This document shows, piece by piece, positions 50,171 to 59,781 of a stretch of 64,000 bases of DNA. Numbering within the stretch: position 1 is the first letter of the stretch; each line of letters starts with the position of its first letter. A program made the position numbers and the translations under genes. The stretch is from positions 1 to 64,000 of the forward strand of contig NZ_RCMB01000007.1 of the NCBI RefSeq assembly GCF_011319465.1, written 5' to 3'. A model generated the notes under the pieces. It was not told the DNA's origin and ran no database searches. It worked only from the letters and a program-made list of their open reading frames with translations. The stretch comes from Candidatus Nitrosotalea sp. TS. Its GTDB lineage: Archaea > Thermoproteota > Nitrososphaeria > Nitrososphaerales > Nitrosopumilaceae.

Positions 50171-50406
50171 CCACAATCAAGTATTTCCAGATTGCCTTTA
50201 CATGAATCATCAAATTGTGATATCTTGTCATTTAATTGAGCACATAATTCTGGATCTTTTGTTTGATCATATTTTTTTAGATTACCCTCAATGTCTATTT
50301 GTTTTAGCGGACATTTATCTACAAATCCAACGTTATACAATACAACTATTGCAATAACACCAGACAATACGATAGCCAAGGAATACTTGAGGGCCTTGCT
50401 AACCAT
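50167..50406 (-). CDS. Small membrane-anchored protein downstream of Alba
   Basis: About 79 residues from ATG 50406, which overlaps the alba stop (ATGGTTAG). An N-terminal helix (LAIVLSGVIAIVVLYNVGF) is followed by a short charged outer or inner part with four cysteines (DKCPLKQ, DPELCAQ, DDSCKGN, EILDCG) that could form two disulfides. Function unknown. Confidence 0.6.
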   Translation of the reverse strand: MVSKALKYSLAIVLSGVIAIVVLYNVGFVDKCPLKQIDIEGNLKKYDQTKDPELCAQLNDKISQFDDSCKGNLEILDCG

Positions 50407-50686
50407 CTTCAGGTTTAGAAACATCAACCTCAATTGTTGATACGTTTCTTTCTTTTCCGTCCTTTGATTCCATTTTTTCTGAAAAAATTCTCACACCACT
50501 GACCTTGTAACCAACTGCGTTCATTCTCTTAACTATCATTTGTGAGACATCTACTGCCGCAGTCATGCTCTTGCCCCTTGCCTTTATTGTCACAGTAGGT
50601 TCATTTGCAAGTAATGTCAAAGTAGCATTCACATAGGTAAGAATTGGTTTTTTGCCGATGAAGACAATATTTGGCGGTCTTGGCAC
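50399..50686 (-). CDS. albA: DNA/RNA-binding protein Alba
   Basis: 95 residues. NIVFIGKKPILTYVNATLTL carries the lysine region used for nucleic acid contact, followed by VTIKARGKSMTAAVDVSQMI and VGYKVSGVRIFSE, the full Alba fold. Packages chromatin or RNA. Start at GTG 50686. Same strand as, and coupled to, the small membrane protein. Confidence 0.93.
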   Translation of the reverse strand: MPRPPNIVFIGKKPILTYVNATLTLLANEPTVTIKARGKSMTAAVDVSQMIVKRMNAVGYKVSGVRIFSEKMESKDGKERNVSTIEVDVSKPEDG

Positions 50687-50710
50687 AGACCAACTCTTTT
50701 TGTGTTTTAT

Positions 50711-50968
50711 TTAATGGTTAAGATTCTTTTTTTCTACGTATTTCTCAATGATATTATCGATATCTTCCAATTTTGCCTGTTTTACTTCATCAACAATTTC
50801 TTTTTCTTCTATTTCATAACAATTTAGAAGGTCGTTTTTGTCCTTGAAAAAAAGCATCACTTTCTCTTGGTAAATGCAATAATACGGTTTATCAACATCC
50901 ATTTTCTCCGGCTGTAGTTTGATTCCTTCTTCGTTTATTGAGACAGGATAGCTCATGATATTTATCAA
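50711..50968 (-). CDS. Small acidic protein of unknown function
   Basis: Up to 85 residues; the start may be MSYPVSINEEG (50956). Reads KPYYCIYQEKVMLFFKDKND, then an acidic/Lys-rich helix (EEKEIVDEVKQAKLEDID). A single CDS-like frame upstream of alba on the same strand with a 24-base gap. No known domain seen. Confidence 0.55.
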   Translation of the reverse strand: MINIMSYPVSINEEGIKLQPEKMDVDKPYYCIYQEKVMLFFKDKNDLLNCYEIEEKEIVDEVKQAKLEDIDNIIEKYVEKKNLNH

Positions 50969-51060
50969 TAAGATCGGTATTTAGATGTAATTTGAAAAAG
51001 AAGACGCTCACACTTGCCAGTCATACCAGAATATAATGAAAAAATGAATTAATTCATTTA

Positions 51061-52217
51061 ATGAACAGTATAAAATCGCTTTACAATAATGTAATAAGTA
51101 AAATCACACTAGAAAAACTTGTGAGTCACAGAGTCGTCTTCCACATTGATTTTGATTATTTTTACGCACAATGCGAAGAATTGAGAACCCCAGAGTTGAA
51201 GACAAAGCCGGTTGCCGTATGCGTATTCTCTGACAGAGGGGGCGACAGCGGGGCCATAGCAACTGCCAATTACATAGCAAGAAGATACGGGGTAAAATCC
51301 GGAATGCCCATAAAATTTGCAAAAAGAAAGCTTGAGAATGTACCCGAGGCAACATTTCTTCCTACAGATTTTGACTATTATTCAGAGATTTCAGAGAATG
51401 TGATGAATTTGATTAGAAAATATGCAGATGTTTTTGAATACGTAGGACGAGATGAGGCATATCTTGACGTTACAAAAAGAACAGAAGGCAACTTTGCAAA
51501 TGCCGCACATCTTGCCCAGCAATTAAAGAATGCGGTTCGCGGCAATACAAAACTTTCATCAACTGTCGGAGTTTCAGCAAACAAGCTTGTGTCAAAGATA
51601 GCTTCTGATTTTAAAAAACCTGGACGGCCTTACAGTAGTAGAGCCAGATAAAATCGAGTCTTTTCTTGATCCACTACCAATCAAGGTCATACCAGGAATT
51701 GGGAAAAAATCTGAAGAAAAATTCCATGAAATGAGCCTCCAGACAATATCAGATCTGAGAAGATTAGACGTGTTCTCGCTTAACAGCCTGTTTGGACGAA
51801 AGACTGGAACCTACATTTACAATGCAGCAAGGGGAATTGATGATGAACCGGTATCTCCAAGAGCAGAAGCCCATACAATATAGCAGAATCATAACATTAA
51901 AGCAAGACACAAAAGATTTTGAGTTTTTATCAAGAGACTTGGAACAACTCTGTTCTGACGTGCATGAAGCAATTGTAAGAGACAATCTTGTTTTCAAGTC
52001 AGTAGGAATACAATTTGTCCAAGAGGATCTGTCAAACAGAACAAAGTCCAGAATGCTGAAAAACCCAACGTCCAGTTTGGAAGAATTGAAAAAAACTGCA
52101 CTTCAATTGCTCAAAGAATCCCTAGAGGATCAAAGACTGCTCATCAGAAGACTGGGCGTAAAAGTTTCTGATTTTTCAGAAGTTGCAGGACAAGTGAACA
52201 TTACAAGATTTTTTTAA
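51061..52217 (+). CDS. dinB: DNA polymerase IV, Y-family (frame-broken)
   Basis: Lesion-bypass polymerase. The first catalytic motif is HIDFDYFYAQCEELR, the second FEYVGRDEAYLDVTKR with the Asp-Glu pair. The thumb helix-hairpin motif is IKVIPGIGKKSEEKF. The little-finger part continues in another frame (QYSRIITLKQDTKDF). The last residues QVNITRFF match the PCNA-binding box. Breaks near 51625 and 51860. Convergent with the HExxH protein, overlapping its stop. Confidence 0.92.
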
Positions 52218-52708
52218 TGTTCAAGCCCTACATGTGTTGCAAGTCTTTTATGCTCATCAGGAGTAATCCACTCCACTTGCAGATAATCTATTATCTCATG
52301 ATGTTTCATGCCTAGTCGTTTTGCCTCTTCAACGGCTACAATATAGGCCTCAATTTCAGTTGGCCTGTCCACATATGAATATGATTTATCATACAAGTCT
52401 AGACCCTGTCTCTGTTGTTTTACATGTACAAGTTCATGTACAATGTCAAGATAGAGAATTATCTTGTCAGAGTTTTTCAGGTGGTTTAATCCAATAACAA
52501 TTGTGGCATCTTCATTTTTTACGTGCATATAGTGACTGCTTGTGTCCACAATTACCTTTGTCTTTGAAAAGACATCATCAAGTTCTGTGTTTGAGCCAAA
52601 GATCTTGCGTAAAATTTCAACTTCCTTTAACCCATCAAAAATATCTTCTATTTCGTATGTTCCCTGATTTACTTCTCTATTGATTTTTATCGTATTCATG
52701 TTCTGCAA
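52214..52708 (-). CDS. Small HExxH zinc-protease-like protein
   Basis: 164 residues. YLDIVHELVHVKQQRQG has the HExxH zinc motif; the third ligand could be Glu in RPTEIEAYIVAVEEAKR. No signal peptide or membrane helix. The 5' end overlaps the sortase gene by about 30 bases, or 23 if ATG 52699 is used, so the two are likely translated together. It may be a cytosolic metallopeptidase or an inactive relative. Confidence 0.7.
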   Translation of the reverse strand: MQNMNTIKINREVNQGTYEIEDIFDGLKEVEILRKIFGSNTELDDVFSKTKVIVDTSSHYMHVKNEDATIVIGLNHLKNSDKIILYLDIVHELVHVKQQRQGLDLYDKSYSYVDRPTEIEAYIVAVEEAKRLGMKHHEIIDYLQVEWITPDEHKRLATHVGLEH

Positions 52709-53630
52709 TTTTTATTTCATTTTTTTTTAATCGCTTTGTTTCCACATATGTGACAATGAGTAAAAAGACAAAGAGCCACGGCAGAAACATTATCTCGCCT
52801 GCAATACCATGAAACGATTGAAATTCATTTACGTTAGTAGATACTTTGAGTACAAATAGCGAAAGAGACAGGATTCTGATTACATTTACTCCGACCGTTC
52901 CAACTACTCCAAGTGCAAAATAAACGGCCTTTCTGTTTCTTGGAATATTCATCTTTAGCAAAAATGCCATCATGACAAGAGAATAGATTATCATACTATG
53001 AACTCCTGCGGATGGCCAGAACACCTGAAGTGCAAAGGGGCCATGATCACCACTTAGGAACATGATGTTTCCGTGTGCACTGGCAATTCCCAGATTAAAG
53101 GTTGTTATCAAAAATACATCTAACTTTACAAGATAAGGTACAACATACTGTAATGGACCAAGTGAGTCATACGGAAAGAATGCATCAAGTGATAGAATTA
53201 TCGCAGTACCAGCGGCATAGATTGGGCCTGCTGGCGATATTCTTATCCACCTCTTGCCAAAAAGTATGGTCAGTGTAGCTACAAAGAAAATTGCAAATAC
53301 GATAAAGTCCCACATCCAGTCCCACGAATCTAACAATAAGACATGAAACTGTGGCGCAATTGTAGCAAGGTAATTTTTGAGGCCAAATTCAATGGCTACC
53401 AAATATACAATGGCCGCTCCTGCTAACGGAATTGCAGCAAAAAGCCTTTTCTTTGGGATCTCAAGTTTTATGCCTATTAATTCTGCTGCAATAAATGCCA
53501 ATGCAAAGAGAAGTCCTCCCCTGCCTTGGTTCCAACCAAGACTGAACGTATCTGGGAATACTGCCAACGCAAACATTATCGGCGATGCTATGATCGCTAT
53601 GGCAATAATCATACTTTTGTTTTGCAACAA
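52677..53630 (-). CDS. Archaeosortase/exosortase-family membrane protein with Cys-to-Ser active site
   Basis: 317 residues, eight or more helices. The three conserved sites of the family are visible: the nucleophile region FWPSAGVHSMIIYSLVM, where most sortases of this type have Cys but Ser stands here; Arg in GVNVIRILSLSLF; and His in FQSFHGIAGEIM. I recall that a thaumarchaeal branch of the family shows this Ser. It should process proteins with PEFG-CTERM tails; such a tail is present on the plastocyanin at 18.9 kb. It overlaps the HExxH gene downstream. Confidence 0.85.
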   Translation of the reverse strand: MLQNKSMIIAIAIIASPIMFALAVFPDTFSLGWNQGRGGLLFALAFIAAELIGIKLEIPKKRLFAAIPLAGAAIVYLVAIEFGLKNYLATIAPQFHVLLLDSWDWMWDFIVFAIFFVATLTILFGKRWIRISPAGPIYAAGTAIILSLDAFFPYDSLGPLQYVVPYLVKLDVFLITTFNLGIASAHGNIMFLSGDHGPFALQVFWPSAGVHSMIIYSLVMMAFLLKMNIPRNRKAVYFALGVVGTVGVNVIRILSLSLFVLKVSTNVNEFQSFHGIAGEIMFLPWLFVFLLIVTYVETKRLKKNEIKIAEHEYDKNQ

Positions 53631-53666
53631 TTAGACTCAAAACGTGTTCAATAAAAACTCTAGCAG

Positions 53667-54869
53667 TTAGAAATAATCTTTTATCGATTTTTGATTTCTT
53701 GCTTTATGCAATTTACTTCTTGCCAGCCATTCTTTCTTGTCTACGCTCATACCTTTGCATGCAAGATCTAGGCCTTGCTCAAAAGTGTATACCATGACTG
53801 GTTTTTGTTTTAGCGCCATTCTGACTCCTTCTCTTACTTGCCAGACACCCACCAGGAACTGCATATTCAGGCCTTATCTCTCGAAGTACCATGACTCCTG
53901 CCTGGACATTGGCTGCCAAAAGATATTCTGCAACTGCAAGACGTGATGCAAAATGGGCCCCCGCAGTCTCTGGATAATGGGAAAGTCCCTTCATGTCTTC
54001 AAAATCAGACCCAAATCCTATGTTTCCTTCCTGATCGTACCATGCCTCTTGCATCTCAAACATCCACCTACTTGGAAACAGAATTACTGCATACAAATTA
54101 CCGAGATGCTCATAGGTGAAAAGACGGCAGCTGTCAATCTCAGAAAAACTTGTTATTTGTTCAACCATGGATTTTGAAATCATGTCATCGGTTGCAGTTA
54201 TGCTCCATCTTGTAGGTACAAGTTTTCTATTTTTTCCAAACATTCCAATACTGAAACATTTTTGAATTTTGCTTACCTCAATACCACGATTGTAGAGTTC
54301 AAGCACTGCATCTTGTGCCAAAATGTCCTTGTCATAAAACAATTTCTGAATGTTCTTGTCTGAAGACGAATTTGAAAACTTGGCAGTCTTTATTTCACCA
54401 ACTGGACCAAAAGGCGCATTTTCTCCATCTACAAATAAAGTTGGACGGGTATTTTTTACAAATTCCACTTCAGAATCAGTTGACTGGGACGACATGGCAA
54501 GCTCTTGTAAACTTTCAATGTATCTTCCCTGAGGCTCTTTTATCTGAACTGCTTGGATTCCTCTTACCAGCGATAGCCTATAGTTTACGATATCCTCCAG
54601 ACTCTTTCCAAGCCAAGACTCTGGCAAGTCCATAACTAGCGTGTTGCCATGAACTGGGGGCACCATTGGCCCTACCAAGACCTTTGGATACCCGTAAGAG
54701 CCGACAAAAACTGAAGGCGGACTGGATCCTTCCACATAGTTTGAAGAAAAGAGATTGGCATATTTTGAAAGATATTCGTTCCAGTTAGACTCTATGGCTT
54801 TTCTTATGTCTGGAGGCAGTTCTGGGCAACTATTTTCTCAGAGTACTTTGTGATTAATATATCTGACAT
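53667..54869 (-). CDS. Nre-family DNA repair protein (frame-broken)
   Basis: Archaeal DNA repair protein. Start ATG 54867-54869 (MSDILITKYSEKIV), break near 54830, then ELPPDIRKAIESNWNEYLSK, PSVFVGSYGYPKVLVGPMVP and ATDDMISKSMVEQI. After a break near 53850: VWQVREGVRMALKQKPV. The C-terminus QKSIKDYF is a PCNA-binding box, as reported for NreA proteins. About 400 residues joined. The cysteine-rich N-terminal finger found in some members is not seen. Confidence 0.88.
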
Positions 54870-54916
54870 GATCACTTTTGAATTATATTCAACCGTCCTA
54901 CAATTAGGATCAAAAA

Positions 54917-55273
54917 TTGGCAGATGCAGAATCTTTTGGAATTGAAAAAGGCTACGGTAAGCAGGCTGTAGACTGGATGAACGAAGAGGCAAAGAAGTTA
55001 GATTTGAAATTCGAGGCAAGGCTGTACGATTATGAGATATCAACCAAAAATTTTGGCAATTTTGAGATGTTTTCATGGATTGGCGGTTCCAAGATTGCAC
55101 GTGACTTGGTCATCAAAGCAAGCAAACGATTTAGAATAAAGGTCATAGAAGGCGGATACACTCCAATACGGTTGGTCATCAAGGTGTCATCACGCAATGA
55201 ATACGGAATTGTTCGAAAGGGAGATCGCGTGTATAGGACAGATCGAGTTTACATCTTCGCGATTAACAAATAG
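54917..55273 (+). CDS. Conserved-looking protein of unknown function
   Basis: 118 residues starting ADAESFGIEKGYGKQAVDWM. A middle part KFEARLYDYEISTKNFGNFE and the C-terminal RLVIKVSSRNEYGIVRKGDR suggest a small alpha-beta domain with a basic surface. Divergent from nreA (47-base gap). The start at 54917 may be TTG; no named domain recognised. Confidence 0.65.
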   Translation: MADAESFGIEKGYGKQAVDWMNEEAKKLDLKFEARLYDYEISTKNFGNFEMFSWIGGSKIARDLVIKASKRFRIKVIEGGYTPIRLVIKVSSRNEYGIVRKGDRVYRTDRVYIFAINK

Positions 55274-55309
55274 CAAATGGGTTGTAAGCAAGGAAGAACG
55301 AAAGTAGGG

Positions 55310-55885
55310 TCAGGATTTCAAATCAAGTTCTGCCTTGGCAAGAATTTGTGCGACTCTTAATGGTTCAGGTATTGCGCCTTGCAACGTAAATGCGTCAAGT
55401 AGTTTTTTTGCTTCTTTCATGTCACATCCTTCCACCCGGAGGTAAATGTCATGTTTTGTGTGCAACGATACCTTGGTCCTTGTACCGAGATTTTTGTACT
55501 GTTTTATTTTTGATTCGCAGGAATTTGGAAAATGGTGTCTGATTGCATCTTCTATTCCATCCGACTCTTCATAGGTGACACCGATAATTGGCATATTGGT
55601 ATTTTTCCAGAGTTTTTTCATGTCAACTATATTATACATGGAAATAATCAGTCCTGAGACCAAAATGAAGCTAATATCATCACGGTCTAGCTTTTCATAC
55701 ATTGATATGATAACATCAGTTGCATCGTCTCCCTCAACTGTGGCACTACCAAAAACAAATCCATCAATTACAAAATCCCTACGCATGACAACTCCTGCCA
55801 ATTTTGATTTTAAATCAGTCTCACGAAAGCTCTCTGCAATGGCTAATCCACGTAAGCCTTTTTTCTCAAGCCGGAGGTGATTCAT
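55310..55885 (-). CDS. DUF99-family protein
   Basis: About 191 residues. LEKKGLRGLAIAESFRETD, LAGVVMRRDFVIDGFVFGSA and VSGLIISMYNIVDMKKL are DUF99 segments, a group with a ribonuclease H-like (endonuclease V-like) fold whose role is unknown. Start at ATG 55885 (MNHLRLEKKG); an upstream ATG at 55903 adds six residues. The start overlaps the end of a tiny membrane protein gene. Confidence 0.85.
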   Translation of the reverse strand: MNHLRLEKKGLRGLAIAESFRETDLKSKLAGVVMRRDFVIDGFVFGSATVEGDDATDVIISMYEKLDRDDISFILVSGLIISMYNIVDMKKLWKNTNMPIIGVTYEESDGIEDAIRHHFPNSCESKIKQYKNLGTRTKVSLHTKHDIYLRVEGCDMKEAKKLLDAFTLQGAIPEPLRVAQILAKAELDLKS

Positions 55886-55991
55886 TTCTGTCTCTTTTTG
55901 CAAATTTCTTATAGACCAACCCTGTTACGATAACAGAGATAGCTGTAATAGATGACCACGAGATAAAGGCGACCATATCAAAATTAGCCAT
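55866..55991 (-). CDS. 41-residue single-helix membrane protein
   Basis: Reads MANFDMVAFISWSSITAISV then IVTGLVYKKFAKRDRNESPP. One membrane helix with a basic cytosolic tail. Its stop lies inside the DUF99 gene (about 20-base overlap), suggesting translational coupling. Too short to assign. Confidence 0.5.
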   Translation of the reverse strand: MANFDMVAFISWSSITAISVIVTGLVYKKFAKRDRNESPPA

Positions 55992-56271
55992 GTATGACAA
56001 CCGTGTCATTTACAGATATTTTAGTTCATGTCATGTTCTATTTTTCAATGCAAGACATCAATCCAGTTAAATATTTAACCAAAACAAACTCTGTCCGTTT
56101 TGCGGCCAGTTTTGTTCGTAAATCTGTCCGGAATTTTGTGTCATGGAGTATACTTGGGTTTCATTCACATTTTACATACGTGTATCCAACTCATAAGATT
56201 GTTGAAAAAAGAATTTGAGAGGAAACGGTAAAAACAGTTGATCTAAACAGGTATGTCTACACTACATACCA

Positions 56272-57193
56272 TTACGTGATAATCTGTCCGCTTCCCACTA
56301 TACGTATTGTCTGCGATTCAGGTTTTAGAATTACGCAGATATCATTTTTCACAAATGATGCAGGTTTGTTGAGCGAAAGTTTCATTGGTTTAAGAGAGAC
56401 TATTTTGGCAGCCCTTGTCTGCAAGCCTATATTGACAAGAAATGTCTGATTTTCTGTCAGATTATCCTTGAAGAATTTATTTTGCAAGTAATCCAGTGCG
56501 ATATCTTGTGATATAGTAACTTCATCCCCTATACACAATTGGTCTCCTCTTTGAACATCATCTGATACAATTCCCTTAACAGCAAGCCCGACTCGTGCTG
56601 GGGATACTGCCTCTTCTACCGGATCATCGTGCATCTGGATTGACTTTATCACGACCTCGTCTCCTTTTGGCAGCAGCTTGAGCTTGTCATATGCCTTGAT
56701 TTTGCCTTGAGCAACTTTGCCAAGTATGACTGTTCCTACACCTTTTACATCAAAACAATGATCAATTGGAATTCGTGCATTTCCTTCATGAGATACTGGT
56801 TCGAGGGAATCCATTTCTTTTTTAAGATCTGACAGTTCCACCAGTTTGTATTGCTCCACAACAGTTCCCTTTATCATCAAGAGGAGTTTTTCTCTATCTA
56901 CCTTCATAAGAGTGAGTTAACAAGCCCTTATTCTTTTTGAGCACATCAAGGGCTACAATCTGCTCACCTGTAAACTTGTCAAGCTTGGATACATGAAAAA
57001 TGACATACTCCCCCATGTTTATTGCCTGAAGAAGTGGAGGAATCTTTTCTGGAAACCCCGTAGGTATGGTCCATGTCTTTACAAATCCTGCGTCTTTTTT
57101 ATCATATATGGTAATATCAGTGGCAGTCCCTTTTTTGCCAAAATCCTTGGCTACAGATTCATCTCCAAGTAACGTATAGTTGATCGATTTCAT
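56272..57193 (-). CDS. SelB-like pseudo-GTPase (aSelBL type, frame-broken)
   Basis: The C-terminal part has EF-Tu domain 2 and 3 character: DHCFDVKGVGTVILGKVAQG, AYDKLKLLPKGDEVVIKSIQ, GIVSDDVQRGDQLC. The N-terminal part takes the place of a G domain but lacks a P-loop GKS/T, the DxxG and NKxD motifs (it reads INYTLLGDESVAKDFGKKG, ITIYDKKDAGF and VIFHVSKLDKFTGEQIVAL). This fits the archaeal SelB-like family that cannot bind GTP normally. Break near 56905. Start at ATG 57193. Confidence 0.8.
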
Positions 57194-57308
57194 TTTACTT
57201 GTGAGAATTGGCAACTAGTAAAATATCTTGTGGAGTTGCATCAAAAACAGATTATACATTACATGACACGGTACAATAAACAGACAAGACAGATTTTATC
57301 GAGTTGTA

Positions 57309-57623
57309 CTATACCACGCCTGTTTTATGTACAGTAACAAGTCCGTTATCTCCAATAATTTCTTTAATCTCTGGCAATATGCTCTCGATTTTTTCTAGAT
57401 CATCTATTACCTCAATTATTAACGGCATGTTAACTGATATTCCCTCTATTTGGAAATTTGATTTTCCGCGCTTACCATACCCTGAGACTCCTGTCCACAC
57501 AGTAGCTCCTGAGATGTTCCCTTTCTTTAGAATATCCAATATCATGTTATGAACGCGTTTTCCTTTGAATGTATCATTACGCTTTATCCTTATCACAAGA
57601 GACCACATGTCCAGAGTTCTCAT
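57309..57623 (-). CDS. DUF190 protein, CrcB partner
   Basis: 104 residues, PII-like ferredoxin fold: WSLVIRIKRNDTFKGKRVHN, ILKKGNISGATVWTGVSGYG, IIEVIDDLEKIESILPEIKE. DUF190 genes accompany fluoride channel genes. The start overlaps the crcB stop (ATGA), so the pair is co-translated; a role in sensing or modulating fluoride export is inferred. Confidence 0.88.
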   Translation of the reverse strand: MRTLDMWSLVIRIKRNDTFKGKRVHNMILDILKKGNISGATVWTGVSGYGKRGKSNFQIEGISVNMPLIIEVIDDLEKIESILPEIKEIIGDNGLVTVHKTGVV

Positions 57624-58009
57624 CTAAATCCCCCTCCTAGAATAACACTCGTTAGAGCCCTGCCGCCAAATATTGCTCCAAGCGACAATCCTACATTAGT
57701 CATGACATTAACTGCGACTATGATGTATTGTTTGTTATCAATTAGATTTGAAGTTTCAAGCGCAAATGATGACATGGTTGTTAGTCCTCCGCAGAACCCT
57801 ATTGCTACAAGCAATGCATATTTTTCATCAAGATTCCATTGTTGCGAAAAGACCGCAAATGCACCAAGAATAAAACTTCCAATTACATTTACAATCAATA
57901 CGTTTACGGGTAATGCACCAAGTAGCAATGGAGATTTTGTGATACCATACCTTAGGAAAGTTCCAGCCGCTCCACCCACTGCAAGAAATACCAGTTCTAT
58001 CATTTTCAT
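57620..58009 (-). CDS. crcB: Fluoride ion channel CrcB/Fluc
   Basis: 129 residues, four helices. Signatures: VGGAAGTFLRYG, VNVIGSFILGAF and GFCGGLTTMSSFALE, the latter carrying the central Na/phenylalanine-box region. Dual-topology dimers export fluoride. I do not see a fluoride riboswitch in the 100 bases upstream. Coupled to the DUF190 gene. Confidence 0.93.
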   Translation of the reverse strand: MKMIELVFLAVGGAAGTFLRYGITKSPLLLGALPVNVLIVNVIGSFILGAFAVFSQQWNLDEKYALLVAIGFCGGLTTMSSFALETSNLIDNKQYIIVAVNVMTNVGLSLGAIFGGRALTSVILGGGFR

Positions 58010-58113
58010 ACCTGACTAGCGCATTGGTTACTTAAATTAACTACATTTTGGGTTTTGATTTTTTTGCTCATTTGTATATCAATTCTCTACATGTCTTACC
58101 TAGTCACCAGAGA

Positions 58114-59608
58114 TCATATGGGTGATTTTTTCTCAAACGTCTTATTGCTTTTATGTATAGTTTGAACACTTTTTTCTGATCTTTTTCCTTTGATCTTAAG
58201 GAAGTATACCCCTGCTATAGCTATCCCAGCAGGTACAAAGAACATAGGCATAAGCCACCACGAGATCTCCAAGTTTCTTGCAGGTTCTACTATTGGCATG
58301 TTCATGTTGCTCATGCTAGAGTTTCCTTGTTTAACTATAGTAGAATACTGCACCGACTGTCCCGTATGAGCAACATCGTCAAACTCAAATGTCACAGGAC
58401 CTGGGTTGTCAAATTGGAAATACTGGTATGCGCCTCCATACTGTGTCGAGTCATCAACCTTGTACAACTGTTGTCCATTTTGGGTAATTGTAAATACATA
58501 GTGAGCAGGTATTGCCAGAAATTTGATGTTGTCATAGATCTGGTATACGAAGGTAATCTTTTGCCCTGTTGTGATGTAGTGAGGCTCCCAATCAAGGTCC
58601 ATTTCATATGCTCTGTCTTGAGTGAGGCGCACAATGGGAAACTTGGTAATCTTCATGTCCTTCTGCATCGGTAGGGACGGGTTGTGCTTGCTGCACTATG
58701 ACAAAACCTTGCATCCAGGGATGTATTGTACAAAAGTACTCAAATGTACCTGCTTGTGTGAACTTGTGGGTCCACGATTGTCCAATGTTGATGTTTCCGC
58801 TATCAAAAAGACCATCTGGCAGCCCTACGCTATTTCCAATAAGGCCTGCTCGCCCTGCAGACTTGCCGCTTGTTACAGTATGAATCTCTTTATCTTGGTT
58901 TATCCAAGTTACACTTTGATTCACACTTATTGTGACAAACGGTGGTTGGTACCAAGTTGGCGCGGCAGTATTGTAGTTTGGATCATATGCGCCATATGGG
59001 ATGGTAATTACTTGATTTGTTTCTGCAGGAGCTTCTGATACTGCAGTGTGATAGCTGTATTTCTGGCCAATGGTTATCTCAACTATCTCATTTGGTCCGG
59101 TCCATTCAGTGATGCTGGTGTCTGGCATGCCTGCACCTTGTAGTTGCACCTGAAAGTTGATTGGACTTACATTTTGTAATGAACCTGTAACCTGTATGTC
59201 TTTTCCATTGACTGCAAGGGCAGACTCGTTTGAAAGCAACAGCATGCCATTGCTATCCATCTGTTGTGCCCTTATGCCATAATGTTCATACGGAATCAGA
59301 TTTCCATGAGGATCAGTGAATGCTATTTGCAGAGCAAGTGGTTGGTCTGCTTCTATTTGTGTAGAGGTTATTGTAACGTGAACCGAACCGTCTGAAGAGA
59401 CACCTTTTGCTACCACTAGTGAGTTGCCAGATTCAGTTTGTGCAAATGCTGTACCATGCATCAGATACAAGCTAGACAATACAGAGATAATGGCACTAAC
59501 TACAAGAATGTCTTTAAAGATTCTATTGGTTTTGACGTATGACAGAAGCGAGATGTCTGTTATTGATGAAGCTATTCTTGTTTTTTTGGTTTTGATTTTT
59601 GTGTTCAT
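58114..59608 (-). CDS. Large membrane-anchored cupredoxin protein (frame-broken)
   Basis: About 495 residues. A basic N-terminus and signal/anchor (ILVVSAIISVLSSLYLMHG then TAFAQ) lead to a beta domain (ITSTQIEADQPLALQIAF), a type 1 copper domain with His in DKEIHTVTSG and Cys/His/Met in YFCTIHPWMQG, and, after a break near 58660, a second domain (ITTGQKITFVYQIYDN) resembling a copper oxidase or methylated-amine-type beta sandwich. A C-terminal helix (WWLMPMFFVPAGIAIAGVYF) anchors it. Likely an extracellular electron-transfer protein. It has no PEFG tail, unlike the plastocyanin at 18.9 kb. Confidence 0.85.
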
Positions 59609-59781
59609 TTGTCTACCCATTAATTTCCATTAGGTAGACATTATCAGCATCAAGCGATGCGGTTTAGAAATTTTTTATTTCAAGGCTAATGTCATAGCCG
59701 CGCATTTTGTATTCTACCATGCACATTTATAACTTTTGGTCAGTGTAGATTTGCCTCACACAAATACAATATGTAGGAAAA

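Noticed and set aside
55994-56218. A 74-codon open frame on the plus strand in the gap between the small membrane protein and the SelB-like gene
   Set aside because: Composition looks random (many Phe, Ser, Val without domain logic), no promoter at a suitable distance, and no recognisable motif. I regard the 280-base gap 55992-56271 as non-coding.
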